A stretch of DNA of 64,000 nt from Catonia carolina (Eukaryota; Arthropoda; Insecta; Hemiptera; Achilidae): contig JAQMRL010000010.1 in assembly GCA_035578175.1 (NCBI GenBank), positions 35,844,784 to 35,908,783 on the forward strand, written 5' to 3'. Under the pieces are notes generated by a model. The model had not been told where the DNA came from. It did not search any database and was given only the letters and a program-made list of their open reading frames with translations. Every line of letters begins with the position of its first letter. The first letter of the stretch is position 1. Shown one piece after another: positions 53,486-64,000 of the stretch. The translations under genes and the position numbers were made by a program.

Positions 53486-54734
53486 ATAACTATACATAAC
53501 ATTGTTCAGTCTTTAACCCTTCGATGAGCAATAAGTAGTCTCTCATATTGACTCGGGGAGAAAGAAATTTTTAAATTTATAATTTAACTAGCGAGATCCG
53601 TGCAGCGATGCGATGTGCATGGGTTGGAAAATCTGAATGAGATTATGTTAATTAAATATAAGAATTTGATGGTCCATAAATGTTTAAGGATTAGTTTATG
53701 TTTAAGGAAGTAAGGCGTCTATAAACAACATTTTTAGTTTATCCTGTTGGCACTAAAATGTATAAATTGTTTTTATCACTAACCCTTGAATATGAAAGAT
53801 ATAACTGCCCATGCGGAAAGCAGGAATTACGTAAATCAATCTCGGTAAATGATAATATTTTCCCCTACATCTTATTTATGGATATTGCAAAGCAAACTTT
53901 TGTGGGCAACTAAATTTTTTTGAACTCAAGATAATTGCTTAGAATCAGAGGAATGCGAGGAATCTGTACCTTTTCGCATTTCTCACACCCAGTTTTATAA
54001 CTAATGCTTCAATATTGTTTGGTTACAATGCAGTCGAGTTCATTGGATAGTTTGGGCGGGTCTAAATTTTGTATCAACATTATTGGTATGCCTGTTTAAA
54101 TTAATATTAACAAAGCAATACAAAACAGGTTGCATCTTGTTTATATAAAAGGTATAGTTCTTAAAAGAACTGTTTATTATTTTGAATGGTAAGCTATGGT
54201 AAAAATAGCAGCAGTAAATGACACAAAACACTAACTGCATGCTACGATAACAATTTTATAACAGCAGTAGCAAGCAATGAAAAACACTAACTTCACAAGA
54301 AGGCTGGTGTTCGGAACAATGCGTTGGGCGTAGAGGTGGTTGTGACAGTAGGGAGCGACATGACGTGTTATTAGGCTTCCTGTGGTAACATCTTCTGAAA
54401 TTATGTATTAATACTCAAAAATGTATTTACTCAATACTCATGTACTACAGTATTTAAAAAAAAAATCTTACTAATTTAAAAAAAAGTCTTTAGAATATCA
54501 AACATTTTATGTTTTATGGGTTAAGAAATCGATTACGAAAGGCTCAAGCTTGATATCTCTAGCTGTTTAGAGTTTCTTAGTTTTTTGAGCCCCAGGGTGT
54601 TGCACCTCAAATTTTGGATTTTTCCTGGGGGTTTCAGATGGTGAAGAACAAAAAAGATTCTTATATTTTTTGCTCCGAGGCCTCCTTATGGGTTAGAATT
54701 TCCAGACGGAACTACAAACGTTCAGATTTATGTA
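53486..54734. other. Unassigned sequence
   Basis: No gene or known repeat could be supported. Confidence 0.4.
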
Positions 54735-56042
54735 CGAGGTGTGTTCAAAAAGTAACGGGAATTTTTAAATTTCGTGGGTTTGGATAGTCCGATTGTAAAA
54801 ATTTTTTTTTATTATGTTGGTACACATGCCCCTGACGTACGATAAAATTTTCAACAATATTCATTGCTTAGTTCTTAAGTGGAAGCCGCTAAGGTTAGAC
54901 GTGTTTTTCGAGCACGGCTATTTTTGTTTGTTAAAAAAAATGGATCAAAGAATTTGTATTAAATTTTGCATGAAAAATTAAATAAAGTGTGTGAAATGTT
55001 AACAAAGGCATATGATGAGTCTGCTATGAGTAAAACAAGGATTTACGAGTGGTATAAGCGTTTCCAAGATGGCCGCGAAAACGTTGAAGATGACGAACGA
55101 CCCGGACGTCCAAGCACATCAACAACCGATGAAAACGTGAAAAAAGTGAAAGAAATGGTTATGAACGATCGCCGAATCACAATCAGAGAAGTCAGTGATG
55201 ATGTTGGCATATCGATTGGCTCATGCCATGAAATTTTTTCGGATGTTTTGGGTAAGAAACGTGTGGCAGCAAAATTTGTTCCAAAATTGTTGAATTTCGA
55301 ACAAAAACAGCGGCGAATGGAAGTTGCTCAGGAGTCACTAAATGAAGTCGACAACGATGCGGATCTACTCAAACGTGTTATAACAGGTGACGAAACATGG
55401 GTTTACGGATACGATGTCGAAACTAAGGCTCAATCGTCCCAGTGGAGGCATTCTGTATCGCCAAGACCGAAAAAGGTTCGACAAGTGCGGTCGAATGTGA
55501 AGGTTATGCTCACTGTGTTCTTCGATTTTAATGGCATAGTGCATCATGAATTCATGCCACAAGGTCAAACAATCAATAAGGAGTACTACCTACAAGTTCA
55601 ACGCCGTTTGCATGAAGCAATCCGAAAAAAACGCCCGGATTTGTGGCAAAACAACATGGCTTTTGCACCACGATAATGCACCTGCTCACACTTCATTGCT
55701 TGTTCGTGAATTTTTGGCCAAAAACAAAACTGTAACGATGCCCCAGCCTCCATATTCGCCAGACATGGCTCCATGTGACTTTTTTCTATTTCCAAAAATA
55801 AAGAGAACATTAAAAGGCCGTCGTTTTACAAGCATAGATGACATTAAAAGCGAATCGGTGAAAGAGCTAAAAGCTATCACAAAGATCGAGTTTCAGAAGT
55901 GTTTCAAGGATTGGAAAAAGCGTTGGCACAAGTGTATTGCATGCGAAGGGGATTACTTTGAAGGCGACAATATTAATGTAGAGAATAAATAAATATTTTT
56001 TTCAAAAAACGAAAATTCCCGTTATTTTTTGAACAAACCTCG
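54735..56042 (+). mobile_element. mariner element (DD34D), decayed coding region
   Basis: Inverted ends CGAGGTGTGTTCAAAAAGTA and the complement of 56010-56042 are flanked by TA at 54733-54734 and 56043-56044. The 1308-bp length is that of a complete mariner. The ends are well kept although the gene is broken. Confidence 0.88.
54940..55992 (+). pseudogene. mariner transposase, multiple frameshifts
   Basis: The ancestral start is the ATG at 54940 (MDQRICIKFC). That frame meets a stop after 13 codons, and the family sequence resumes in another frame (SKTRIYEWYKRFQDG, WVYGYDVETKAQSSQW). A second shift near 55655 moves the catalytic C-terminus to a third frame. The triad is otherwise preserved: GDETW (first Asp), HHDNAPAH (second) and SPDMAPCDFF (third), with 34 residues between the last two. 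It ends GDYFEGDN…. It is dead because of at least two indels. Confidence 0.88.
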
Positions 56043-56825
56043 TATATATAGATTCTGAAATCATCATCTAACCCTAATTCTAAATTATTTTTTCTATAGT
56101 GTTTGCACATTCAGTTGACACAACGGAGTACTATAGGACAATGTATTTCTTATGGGACTCTTACCGCTACTAGCACATACACAAACATCGGCTTTGTAGA
56201 TGCGCCCCAACCACAACAAACCTGTACAATGTAGAGTAGTCTATATGACTATTAACTAATAATTAACACTATAAGTTTAACTCAACTTCCTATGCGGATT
56301 CCTAATGTGAAATATTTTTTCCGATATTTGTACTGGGAAAGATTATTTTTGTAATAACCATTTGCGTCATTTGTTTACATTTATCACACAGTGTTTAGAA
56401 AGTCTGGCGGGGGAATGTGGAGAAAGCATTATTATGTCTACAGTGAAATAGATAAGATATTCATTTTAACCCCACCTAATAGAAGGAAATGTTTTTACCG
56501 GTGTTTGATTTTTTACAATTCATTAAACATTCTACATAACACACAATTTTTTTCTGTCAAGCAAAACTTGAATTGTAGTTCTACCTTAAAAAATACATGT
56601 ACTACAGAGGTATTATGTACGCAATTGTATGTACGTAATTGTATTTATGTACGCATACAGATGCCTTTAATTGATGTTTTTAGTTGCGCTAATAGCAGTG
56701 ACAATTCCCATAAGATCCATTGCGTAAACTGAACATGCAAACGACTATAGTACTTCTAATGTTAAGTCTTTCTGTATTATATGGTACTTCATCATATGAT
56801 TCTTCGTACGTGACTATTTCATAAA
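56043..56825. other. Unassigned sequence
   Basis: No supported gene. A GTACGxAATTGTAT motif is repeated near 56617-56645. Confidence 0.4.
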
Positions 56826-57240
56826 TTTCTTGATCTGGCATTGAGTACTATTCTAACGTGTTCCAACAGAATGTAAAACCCACAATAAGGTGAAAACAGA
56901 AGGGCACTCTCTTGAAAGGTGTGATTTTCTCCCATGACAATGTGCTCCTCCACACTGATCAGAGAACAAGAGAAACACACGAGAAGTTTGGTTGGGAGTT
57001 GTTACCACATAGTCTTTACAGCCCAGACCTTGCCTCATCCAATTTTTATTTGTTTGGCTTGCTCAAAACCTTTTTACGCTGCAAGAAGTTCGACGACAAA
57101 AAAGCAGTACACGAATGGTTCAGACAGCAAGTTAACTACTTCTGTGCTGCGGGTATTAATGGTATTCAAAATTTAGTACTTTATAAACTTAGTTATTTGA
57201 ATAATCATGCACACGAATATTTTTAAATGTAAGACATTAA
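56826..57240 (+). pseudogene. mariner transposase 3' fragment with mutated catalytic residue
   Basis: The segment holds the catalytic C-terminal third: KGVIFSHDN (second Asp), GWELLPHSLYSPDLASSNFY and the following LFGLLKTFLRCKKFDD block. In the third motif the expected SD is SN, so the last catalytic Asp is replaced by Asn. The N-terminal two-thirds and both inverted repeats are not found. Upstream codons (56850-56910) are degraded. Confidence 0.8.
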
Positions 57241-57424
57241 AAATTGTAACACGGTTTTTTTCTTTGCATTAAATATATCTCAAAATGATGCATGACTAAT
57301 TCAGCAAATTAAACGCTTTTGAATTAGAATTTATTTATTCTATTAGTGTCTCTAAAATGAATTGCATTAGTTATCATCTCTTAACTTTATTTAATTTGTA
57401 GCATACATTTTAATATTGTAACAT

Positions 57425-58006
57425 AAATTTTTTCGATTTATTTATTTAATTCAATTGTTTGCAACTGGCCGACCACAGCCCAATTACAGAAACAGTATTT
57501 CATTACAGAGCAAAAGACAATACAAAAGTAAAAAGAAAAGAAAAGGAGAGAAAAATACAATCAAAAATTTTCAATAATGCAAACAGAATTAAATATAAAT
57601 AAAACGGTATTATATACTAAGATTTTACAAATAATTTACTGATTAATAATCATGATAGAAGTCCAAAACAAAACAAAAAAAATTTAACACACATAATGTG
57701 GAATTGCTTGGAAACTTACATCTTGAAAGACTTAAGAATGGTTGACCTATACGATGCTCGGCTCTGGGAAAATGGATCTATTGCCGCAATTCTGTCCATG
57801 ATATTATAATTGACTATCATGCAGTTAACCAGCGAATAAGCTGCATAATTAGTGGAAGAAAATTTGCGATAAAACATATTTTTTGAACGGTTACAAAAAC
57901 TTGGGACGCGAAAAGGAATTTTTCTAAGCGTATAAGGATCGTTTATTTCAGCACACAATAATTGTTTCAAATACATAAGTATTGTTAATACAATGTATTG
58001 TTTCAA
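57425..58006 (-). pseudogene. LINE reverse transcriptase C-terminus and 3' UTR
   Basis: A 96-codon frame (57716-58006) contains DPYTLRKIPFRVPSF … SSTNYAAYSLVNCMIVNYN … IDPF. This pattern (L…I.FRVP…R….F….TNY…SP..R….N) is common at the end of jockey/CR1-like RT proteins. The rest of the ORF is not attached. The 3' region runs to about 57425. The assignment is by pattern only. Confidence 0.45.
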
Positions 58007-58479
58007 TACATTATACTTTGAAAAACTAATATTTTTATGTATTATAATGTCTTTTTTTCCATTTCAAGCTTTTCTGGACCACATTATTATATTATATGAC
58101 ACCAGATCCTGGTGTTTAGTATCCTAAAAAATTGTTTTGTCATCCATTCTATACTGATGCCCATACAATTTTAGTCATAATTTTCAAATCATGTCCATTA
58201 TTCATTGTTTTTCTTCTACAGTTCTCCTACTTGTGACTTGTGTTCACTATCTTCAGATTCATCTTCTTAGAAAAATCGTTCTCTCAAATTTCTCTGCATC
58301 TTTTAGACCAGCCTCTCTAACTATTCTAAGGCATTCACTCTAGTACTGGCATGTAGGTTGTATTGCAATATTAGAGCATCTGATTGTGGCTTTTATTTTA
58401 GAGTGCTCTCTTTTAGTACATGCTAAAATGTTCTTCAGAGTACAGTGGCCGTCTTTCCTTGCCTACTGTTGTTCACTTC

Positions 58480-58780
58480 CTTTTCATTGTATTATCTTCT
58501 CTAAGTGACTTGAAGCTATAAACTTTTTATAGTTTACTGTATTTTGTCTTCAAATGACAGACTCTTTTGATTTCTATTATGTATTTAGTTTCTTCGAAGG
58601 ATTACCAGGTAGCCTTCTTTAGCATACAGTTAAAGAGAACAGGTGACACTACATCACCTTGCCTAATACCAGTAAATTTCAAACTTTCTGGATAGAAACT
58701 CTTCTTGTAGGAATTACTTTCGAGTGTATCTGTGTTAATGTTTCCTTTATTATTGTTATTTTCATGAGATTATTGAGATG
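58480..58780 (-). pseudogene. LINE reverse-transcriptase fragment
   Basis: On the minus strand, around 58620-58690, the reading LKFTGIRQGDVVSPVLFNCM matches the conserved RT block G-x-R-Q-G-D-x-x-S-P-x-L-F-N. Flanking codons are frameshifted or stopped. It may or may not belong to the same element as the C-terminus at 57716. Confidence 0.55.
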
Positions 58781-59314
58781 TTGAGATTATGAGTGAAGAA
58801 GAAAACATTATAAATGCGTTTTATGTTTAATATGAGCCTAAGTACTCATTTATTATTAATTAAAGAAATACTGTACATTACATGTCTATTGTACAAAGAC
58901 TTGATAAATTGATTGTTTTATACTAAATTCCTAATTATTTTATCAAACATCCTATGTATAATGTTTCCTTATCTGCCATGGTAGATTTAAATTCCTAATA
59001 TGTTATACACCATAGAGTGACGAGGCAATCTTTGCTTGACTTTACAAAGGAGCCCTAAGTGCTATACTTTATCAGATGTGTTGTTGATATCAAGGAGAGT
59101 AGTGGAACAAAATTTCTTGTCCTGTATATTTACCATATATTTTTAAAATATTAAACGAGCGGAAAATATTACAGCAGTCTACCAAAAGGAAAAATTTAAA
59201 TACAATTGGGCACGAGTTTTCACATCTTCGCTTATTGTTGGTGTACCTAAAAATATTGGTTACCAATTTGAGCAACCTGTATTTTATCCTGGAATTATTT
59301 TCGTATGGTAAATA
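58781..59314. other. Unassigned sequence
   Basis: No supported feature. Confidence 0.4.
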
Positions 59315-60186
59315 CAAGGGTCGTTTGAAAAGTTCATGCAAAGTCAGATATATGGCACTACTGGCACATATCGAGCATATGTTTAGTTAGTAGCATCTGT
59401 TGGAAAAACATGTGTAGTTTCAGCCAGATCGGTCTATTTCTTTCTGTTTGACATTCGTTTTAATCGAGGAAGTCGAGTGATTTTCAAAAAATGGATGAAA
59501 AAGAATTTCGTGTGAAGTGTTGCAAGGACGGTTTGCAGCTGTTCCAGAAGAATTCGCAGGACTTTAAGCGTCGTTTCGTCACTGTGGATGAAACATGGAT
59601 ACATCACTACACTCCTGAGACCAAAGAACAATCTAAACCACGGGTTATGAAGGGGGAATCGGCGCCGAAAAAGGCGAAGACAGTTCCTTCGGCCGGAAAG
59701 TTTATGGCGACGGTCTTTTGGGATTCACAAGGAATAATCTTCATCGATTATCTCGAAAAGGGTAAAACTATTACAGGTGCATATTATTCATTGTTATTGG
59801 ACCGTTTGAAAACTGAGCTGCAAAAAAAAAACACCCACAAGAAAGTCCTTTTCCATCACGACAACGCACCAGCTCACGCCTCAGCAGTTGTGGTCGCAAA
59901 ATAAATGGAAATAGGGTTCCAACTCCTTTCACATACCCCCTATTCTCCAGATTTGGCTCCCTCGGACTATTATTTGTTTCCCAATTTTAAGAAATGGCTA
60001 GCGGGAAAAAGATTTTATTCAAACGAGGAGGTGATGCAGGAACGAATGGCTATTTTTCAGACTTGGACAAATCCTATTATTCGCCTATTATAAGCCTAAA
60101 AGGAAACTATGTCGAAAAATAAAGTAGGTTTACCCCAAACAATTAAGTAGTTTTTATTTTTGCCCGGACTTTTCAAACGACCCTCG
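59315..60186 (+). mobile_element. Internally deleted mariner, 872 bp
   Basis: Ends CAAGGGTCGTTTGAAAAGTT and the complement of 60160-60186 (GGACTTTTCAAACGACCCTCG) are flanked by TA at 59313-59314 and 60187-60188. The element is about 0.4 kb shorter than a complete mariner. Confidence 0.85.
59491..60122 (+). pseudogene. mariner transposase with internal deletion, stop and frameshift
   Basis: MDEKEFR (the usual N-terminus) is fused directly to the region just before the catalytic core (…DGLQLFQKNSQDFKRRFVTV), so the DNA-binding HTH domains are missing. The triad remains: VDETW, HHDNAPAH and SPDLAPSDYY. A TAA at 59902 interrupts the gene between the second and third Asp. Near 60055 the frame shifts, and the terminal SLKGNYVEK with its stop lies in another frame. 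There are at least three lesions. Sequence type is close to the irritans group. Confidence 0.85.
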
Positions 60187-60999
60187 TATATATTTAACTT
60201 ACAAGTAAATCAATTTTTTAATAAAAATTTTAATGAGTCAAGTTGTTAGTTTTTCACATAAGAAAAGAAAGCTTTACAAGAAAATATATTTTTATATTTT
60301 TAAAATCCCTCACAATTGTCTCAGATATCGAACAAAATTTAGTTTTTAGATGGGGTTATGTATGCTTAAAAACTTTGATAGATCATTCTCAAGAAAGTTG
60401 GTGTTTTACAGGAAATTCAAACGTCTTCTATTAGAATGAAATAAGAGTTCATTTGAAACAACACTATTATGTAAAACTGATTTGCATTTCGTTTTAGAAT
60501 TAAAAATCGCCTATTGTAAAAGGTTTGTAGTAGATGACTTTGGCAGTTTTGTATTTGAAATTGTTAGTCACACATTTATTATGACATTTGAAAATATAAA
60601 TTTTTACACCAACCTCATTTATAGGGCCTAATACAATGACGTGTTAATAGGAACTAAATCCATTACAAATTATTTTTTTAAGGAAATCATGAAAATAAAA
60701 TTAATTATATTATAAAAGATTTAGCGGCAGTTTTATTGATTTTACTTAAACTTATGAAGTCTACATGGAAATGCAGTTATCATTCATTTTTATTACGGTA
60801 CTGTACATTGAGTTGCACATTTTCTGTACGATACTTTATTTAACGGGTAGTGGGGAATTTTAAAAATAAAAATAAATTTTAGCAAAACGGCATGGCTGTT
60901 AATCACAAATTCCGCACAACCCCAGTTTAATCTAACTGTTTCAAACACCTTCATACAAAACTTTACTACATATAAATATCTGGTTACATGGATAGAATA
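60187..60999. other. Unassigned sequence
   Basis: No supported feature. Confidence 0.4.
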
Positions 61000-61270
61000 G
61001 ACTAGTTCAGCTTTTATATTGGTTGAGCTGAGACCTTTCAAATGAAAGTATTGTATCATACTACGATGACCAATTTTCTCCATTTTCACAAATTCACTGA
61101 AAACGTTCACTATTGATGAATGCCAAATAAATAATAAACAACATGGCGTCTTCAAACTTGAAACATAATTTATAATGCTTTATAGATTGTGTACTTTCTA
61201 ATACAATGATATATTTCAAACAACTACCGCCATCTCTAGGTCAGGCCGGGTACTTATGGGATGACCCTCG
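61000..61270 (-). mobile_element. mariner 5' end fragment
   Basis: Read on the minus strand from 61270 it starts CGAGGGTCATCCCATAAGTA (flanked by TA) and reaches an ATG at 61083 with MEKIGHRSMIQYFHLKGLSS, an irritans-type mariner N-terminus. The similarity stops after about 30 codons. The other end is not found nearby, so this is a truncated copy. Confidence 0.7.
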
Positions 61271-62970
61271 TATATTAAATAAGAAATAAACACAGATTAT
61301 GTTCAAGAACATTAACCTGAAATTTAAAACAGAACATTCTCGACTGAAGAAATGTGGTTCTAACATAATGTGAGGTAAATCCTGCAACAGAAAAATAAAA
61401 TTATTATTTACTCACAAAATGTGCGTTGTCATTTTTCCCAGAAGGCCTAAATAAGATTGACAAGAACCACGCCATTTCAGTGTTCCTGATGGATTTCTGG
61501 GAACAATATACAGTTTCTAACTTTCATTTACCAACTAACGTTTATTATGAACTTGATTGCCAGGGGTATTATCCGCTATTGGAAAATATTAGTATGCGTG
61601 TTATGGCCTATTTGTTAGTAGAGAATGAGACGGTAATTTATTTCACAAAGAAAATGAAAATAATATAGGTAGGAAAAAGAAAATCATTTCTATGGAACAT
61701 GAATTTCTGACCTTCATTTGGAATATTACACAAAAATTTTCAGTTTTGTTAATGACACTTTATTTATAGTGTTTTGGGTTTTCGAGAATGTCCAAATGAG
61801 ACAATTTTTAAAATCCGTGTTTTATGTTTTAGTGTTAGTTATTTGACAAAAGAATTCCCTGAATGCTTCATTCTATTCTGTAAAATCCGGCTAAATGTTG
61901 TTCCCAATTAATTCTTACAAAACACATAAGAATCTCTTGAAGACTGTAACAGTGCTTACTAGACAATCCATCAACCAAATCAGGAAAAAATAAATTTCAA
62001 TAGAATGTACGCTAAATAAAGCAAAGGGCCAGGAAAAAGAATAAAAGTCAATTAAATTTCTTCTCTTAAATATAATGTAGAGCCAAAACTCACTTTTATG
62101 CACTGAAAAGATTTTGGAGTGATCTGTACTAGCAAAATCCACTGTTGGAGGTGTTTGGTAAAGTCCAGATTTTAAGGTGCGCTTTCCATGTGGTGACCTA
62201 AGATTGACGGATTATCTGCTCTACTGAACTAAGAATAATAATGCTATATTGCTTATAAGCGTAGTTCTAAAATCATACAAAGGAAATTGTTCCATCTTTG
62301 TTACTACTAAGTAATTTTAGTGTGCATGATTTAAGCAGAACTACCTTAGGTGTTACAGGTAGGAATTCACAGTTACTTCACATAGGCCGGAAAACTAATA
62401 CGAACTCAAGTCCGATTTTGCGAAGCTGTACCAACATGTACAAAAGTATTGGAGCCTGCTGGGAACCTTACAGTTAATTTTCTTTTGTATATAATGTATA
62501 TTACGATATAGTCTTAAGACTAATAAGTAATTTTATTCTACCTTAAACTACTATTGACAATATTACTACAGAGATGCTCAACATAATCTCGGTACTTAAT
62601 TTAATATAACACATAATGTAGGCCTACAACAAAACCAGTCACAAAGATTCTTTAACCAAGAAATTCTTCTTCTTCCCACATCTCTCTTCCTCTGAATTCT
62701 GGCTGTAATCTAGATCAGTTTTGGTTATCATTGTGAAAATCATTTTTCTAGATACAGAGATCCTTATAACATGATTTCATACAAAAATTTGAAAGAAAAA
62801 TTTTGTTCTATTAGCTACATACTTCCTGTTTACTGTCTAAATACTATTTTATTCTGCCTAAAGCAAAACTTTTATGAATTTTGTCGCTATCATAAGGTAC
62901 ATACATTATCTTCAGAAAATGTGTGAGTATATAGATTTATGTTGTCAATATACCAAGGAATGCCAATCTG
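61271..62970. other. Unassigned sequence
   Basis: An 80-codon open frame at 61426-61668 follows a TTTTTCCCAG acceptor-like site but shows no family I can name. Nothing else is supported. Confidence 0.35.
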
Positions 62971-63080
62971 TAGTAATGCCTTTGGGAAGGAAAAGTTTGA
63001 GAAGGCCTAGAAAAAGATGGAGTTATGCTGGATTAGGTGTGTCCCATCCATGAATGGTTGAAGAAGGTATGTAAATTTAA
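62971..63080 (+). mobile_element. LINE 3' tail remnant
   Basis: The + strand reads PLGRKSLRRPRKRW in frame, the Gly-Arg-Pro…Arg-Trp end common to LINE ORF2 proteins, then stops and a TAATAATAAT-like tail near 63080. Confidence 0.4.
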
Positions 63081-63130
63081 TAATAATGGAATAATTTTGT
63101 GAGATATTTTTGATAAGTACAACATAAAAA

Positions 63131-63854
63131 ATTGAATCAGTCATATCAGAAAGCCCATTTTCAGAAAGCCCTAGTCAAAATTTCACATTTTTTCTTTAAT
63201 GAATTTTAGAACTAACTGAATGTAAACATACCATTCCTACAAAAAATCACATAAGTCTGGCTTTCCTTAAGTGATATAACACTAAGAAAAGGCTTATTCT
63301 TAAGGATATAAAGTGTTTCCTTCTAATTATAAAATGAAAGTTGATGTTCTTTTGAACATTAAGCTCTACTTTATAGTGGAAGAGGCCATACAAAGATTCT
63401 ATGCAAAAATATTTTTAAGGTGTATAACTATTGTTTATGACAACGATGGAGAACGTGAATAGCCCTGGAAGTCAACATTTTTCTTTCTTAAAGTTAAGAA
63501 TTTCAATTTTTATTATTGCAGAAAACTATTTTAAGTCATAATGTAAACTACTGAAATAAATAAATGAACACTATTGTATAAAACAATTTTCTTCTGGTCG
63601 AATGACGTAAGTTAACATTGTACTCCAATTTATTTCAGAAACACCTTAAGTCTAATTTTTCAATTTTTTTTTTTAAACAAATGGCTTGTCTTTAAAAAGA
63701 CAAAAGTATATTTTATATTAAAGAGGACAGCCCTCTGAACAATTTACATTTTTTGATATTTTTTTAATTGAAACATAATAAATTACAAGTTTTTCAATTT
63801 TTCCAAAAGTGAATTTTTTTGACTTACGGGCTTTTTGAAATGACTGATTCAATT
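63131..63854. mobile_element. Inverted-repeat element, 0.7 kb, unclassified
   Basis: ATTGAATCAGTCATATCAGA at the left is matched by the complement of 63826-63854 (CTTTTTGAAATGACTGATTC AAT). Both arms continue with an AAGCCC motif and then GTCAAAA. There is no transposase, and no clear target duplication beyond AT-rich flanks. The window ends ~150 bp later. Confidence 0.55.
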
Positions 63855-64000
63855 ATAAAACGTTTAAAAATTAAAAAAATCAATCTGAATATCGTAGTTT
63901 TTCTTTTCTTAGCATGCCATTGACCTCTTTGAACAGGTGGAATTAAAATGTTTTCCTGTTTTACTTACTACACTTGTTCAACTCTTATTGGAACAGTTAA

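Noticed and set aside
61426..61668. 80-codon frame after a splice-acceptor-like site, vaguely like a hAT C-terminus
   Set aside because: No convincing motif; the similarity was too weak to call.
1..64000. Bacterial-type systems: CRISPR, operons, riboswitches, toxin-antitoxin
   Set aside because: The window is clearly eukaryotic; the only regular repeat array is the 156-bp satellite, which has no spacer structure.

Overview
The window is eukaryotic, AT-rich, intron-bearing DNA that is dense in transposons. Several mariner/Tc1-type elements, a Ty3/gypsy element, AP-endonuclease non-LTR elements, tRNA-derived SINEs and one spliced gene with GT-AG introns point to an arthropod, most likely an insect with a large genome. 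The species cannot be read from the sequence. There are no bacterial operons, CRISPR arrays or phage genes.

The only host gene I recognise is a complete PSMD5 orthologue (26S proteasome non-ATPase subunit 5, the S5b base-assembly chaperone) on the + strand, 25280-52236. Its eight exons join in frame into 507 codons plus a stop. About 25 of its 27 kb is intron, and the introns are packed with insertions. Intron 1 has a fold-back element, a SINE, a TA-flanked MITE and a 156-bp satellite. Intron 3 has a hAT-type MITE with a perfect 8-bp target duplication and a decayed mariner that hosts a TTAA-flanked piggyBac-like element. Intron 4 has SINEs, a jockey-like ORF1 relic and a 2.8-kb LINE. Intron 7 has a near-pristine gypsy element and a rosa-like relic.

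Upstream (1-25 kb) no host gene is seen. Repeats present: a TIR family at 516 and 9137; an apparently intact DD41D (rosa-type) transposon at 3942-5296, inserted in a hairpin-ended repeat; a ~0.4-kb interspersed family (called R400 here) with about ten copies in the window; SINEs; and a mariner at 18787-21098 carrying a LINE fragment with a 13-bp target duplication.

Downstream (52-64 kb) again no host gene is seen. There are inverted-repeat elements (52356-53485, 63131-63854), four mariner relics (54735-56042, 56826-57240, 59315-60186, 61000-61270) and LINE remnants.

The best-supported young element is the gypsy at 44624-50734. Its two 511-bp LTRs differ at one position, it has a CTAC target duplication and a primer site matching the 3' end of tRNA-His, and its gag and pol are long and open. 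A slippery heptamer A AAA AAC abuts the gag stop. One RNase H motif residue is changed (VAGALSR).
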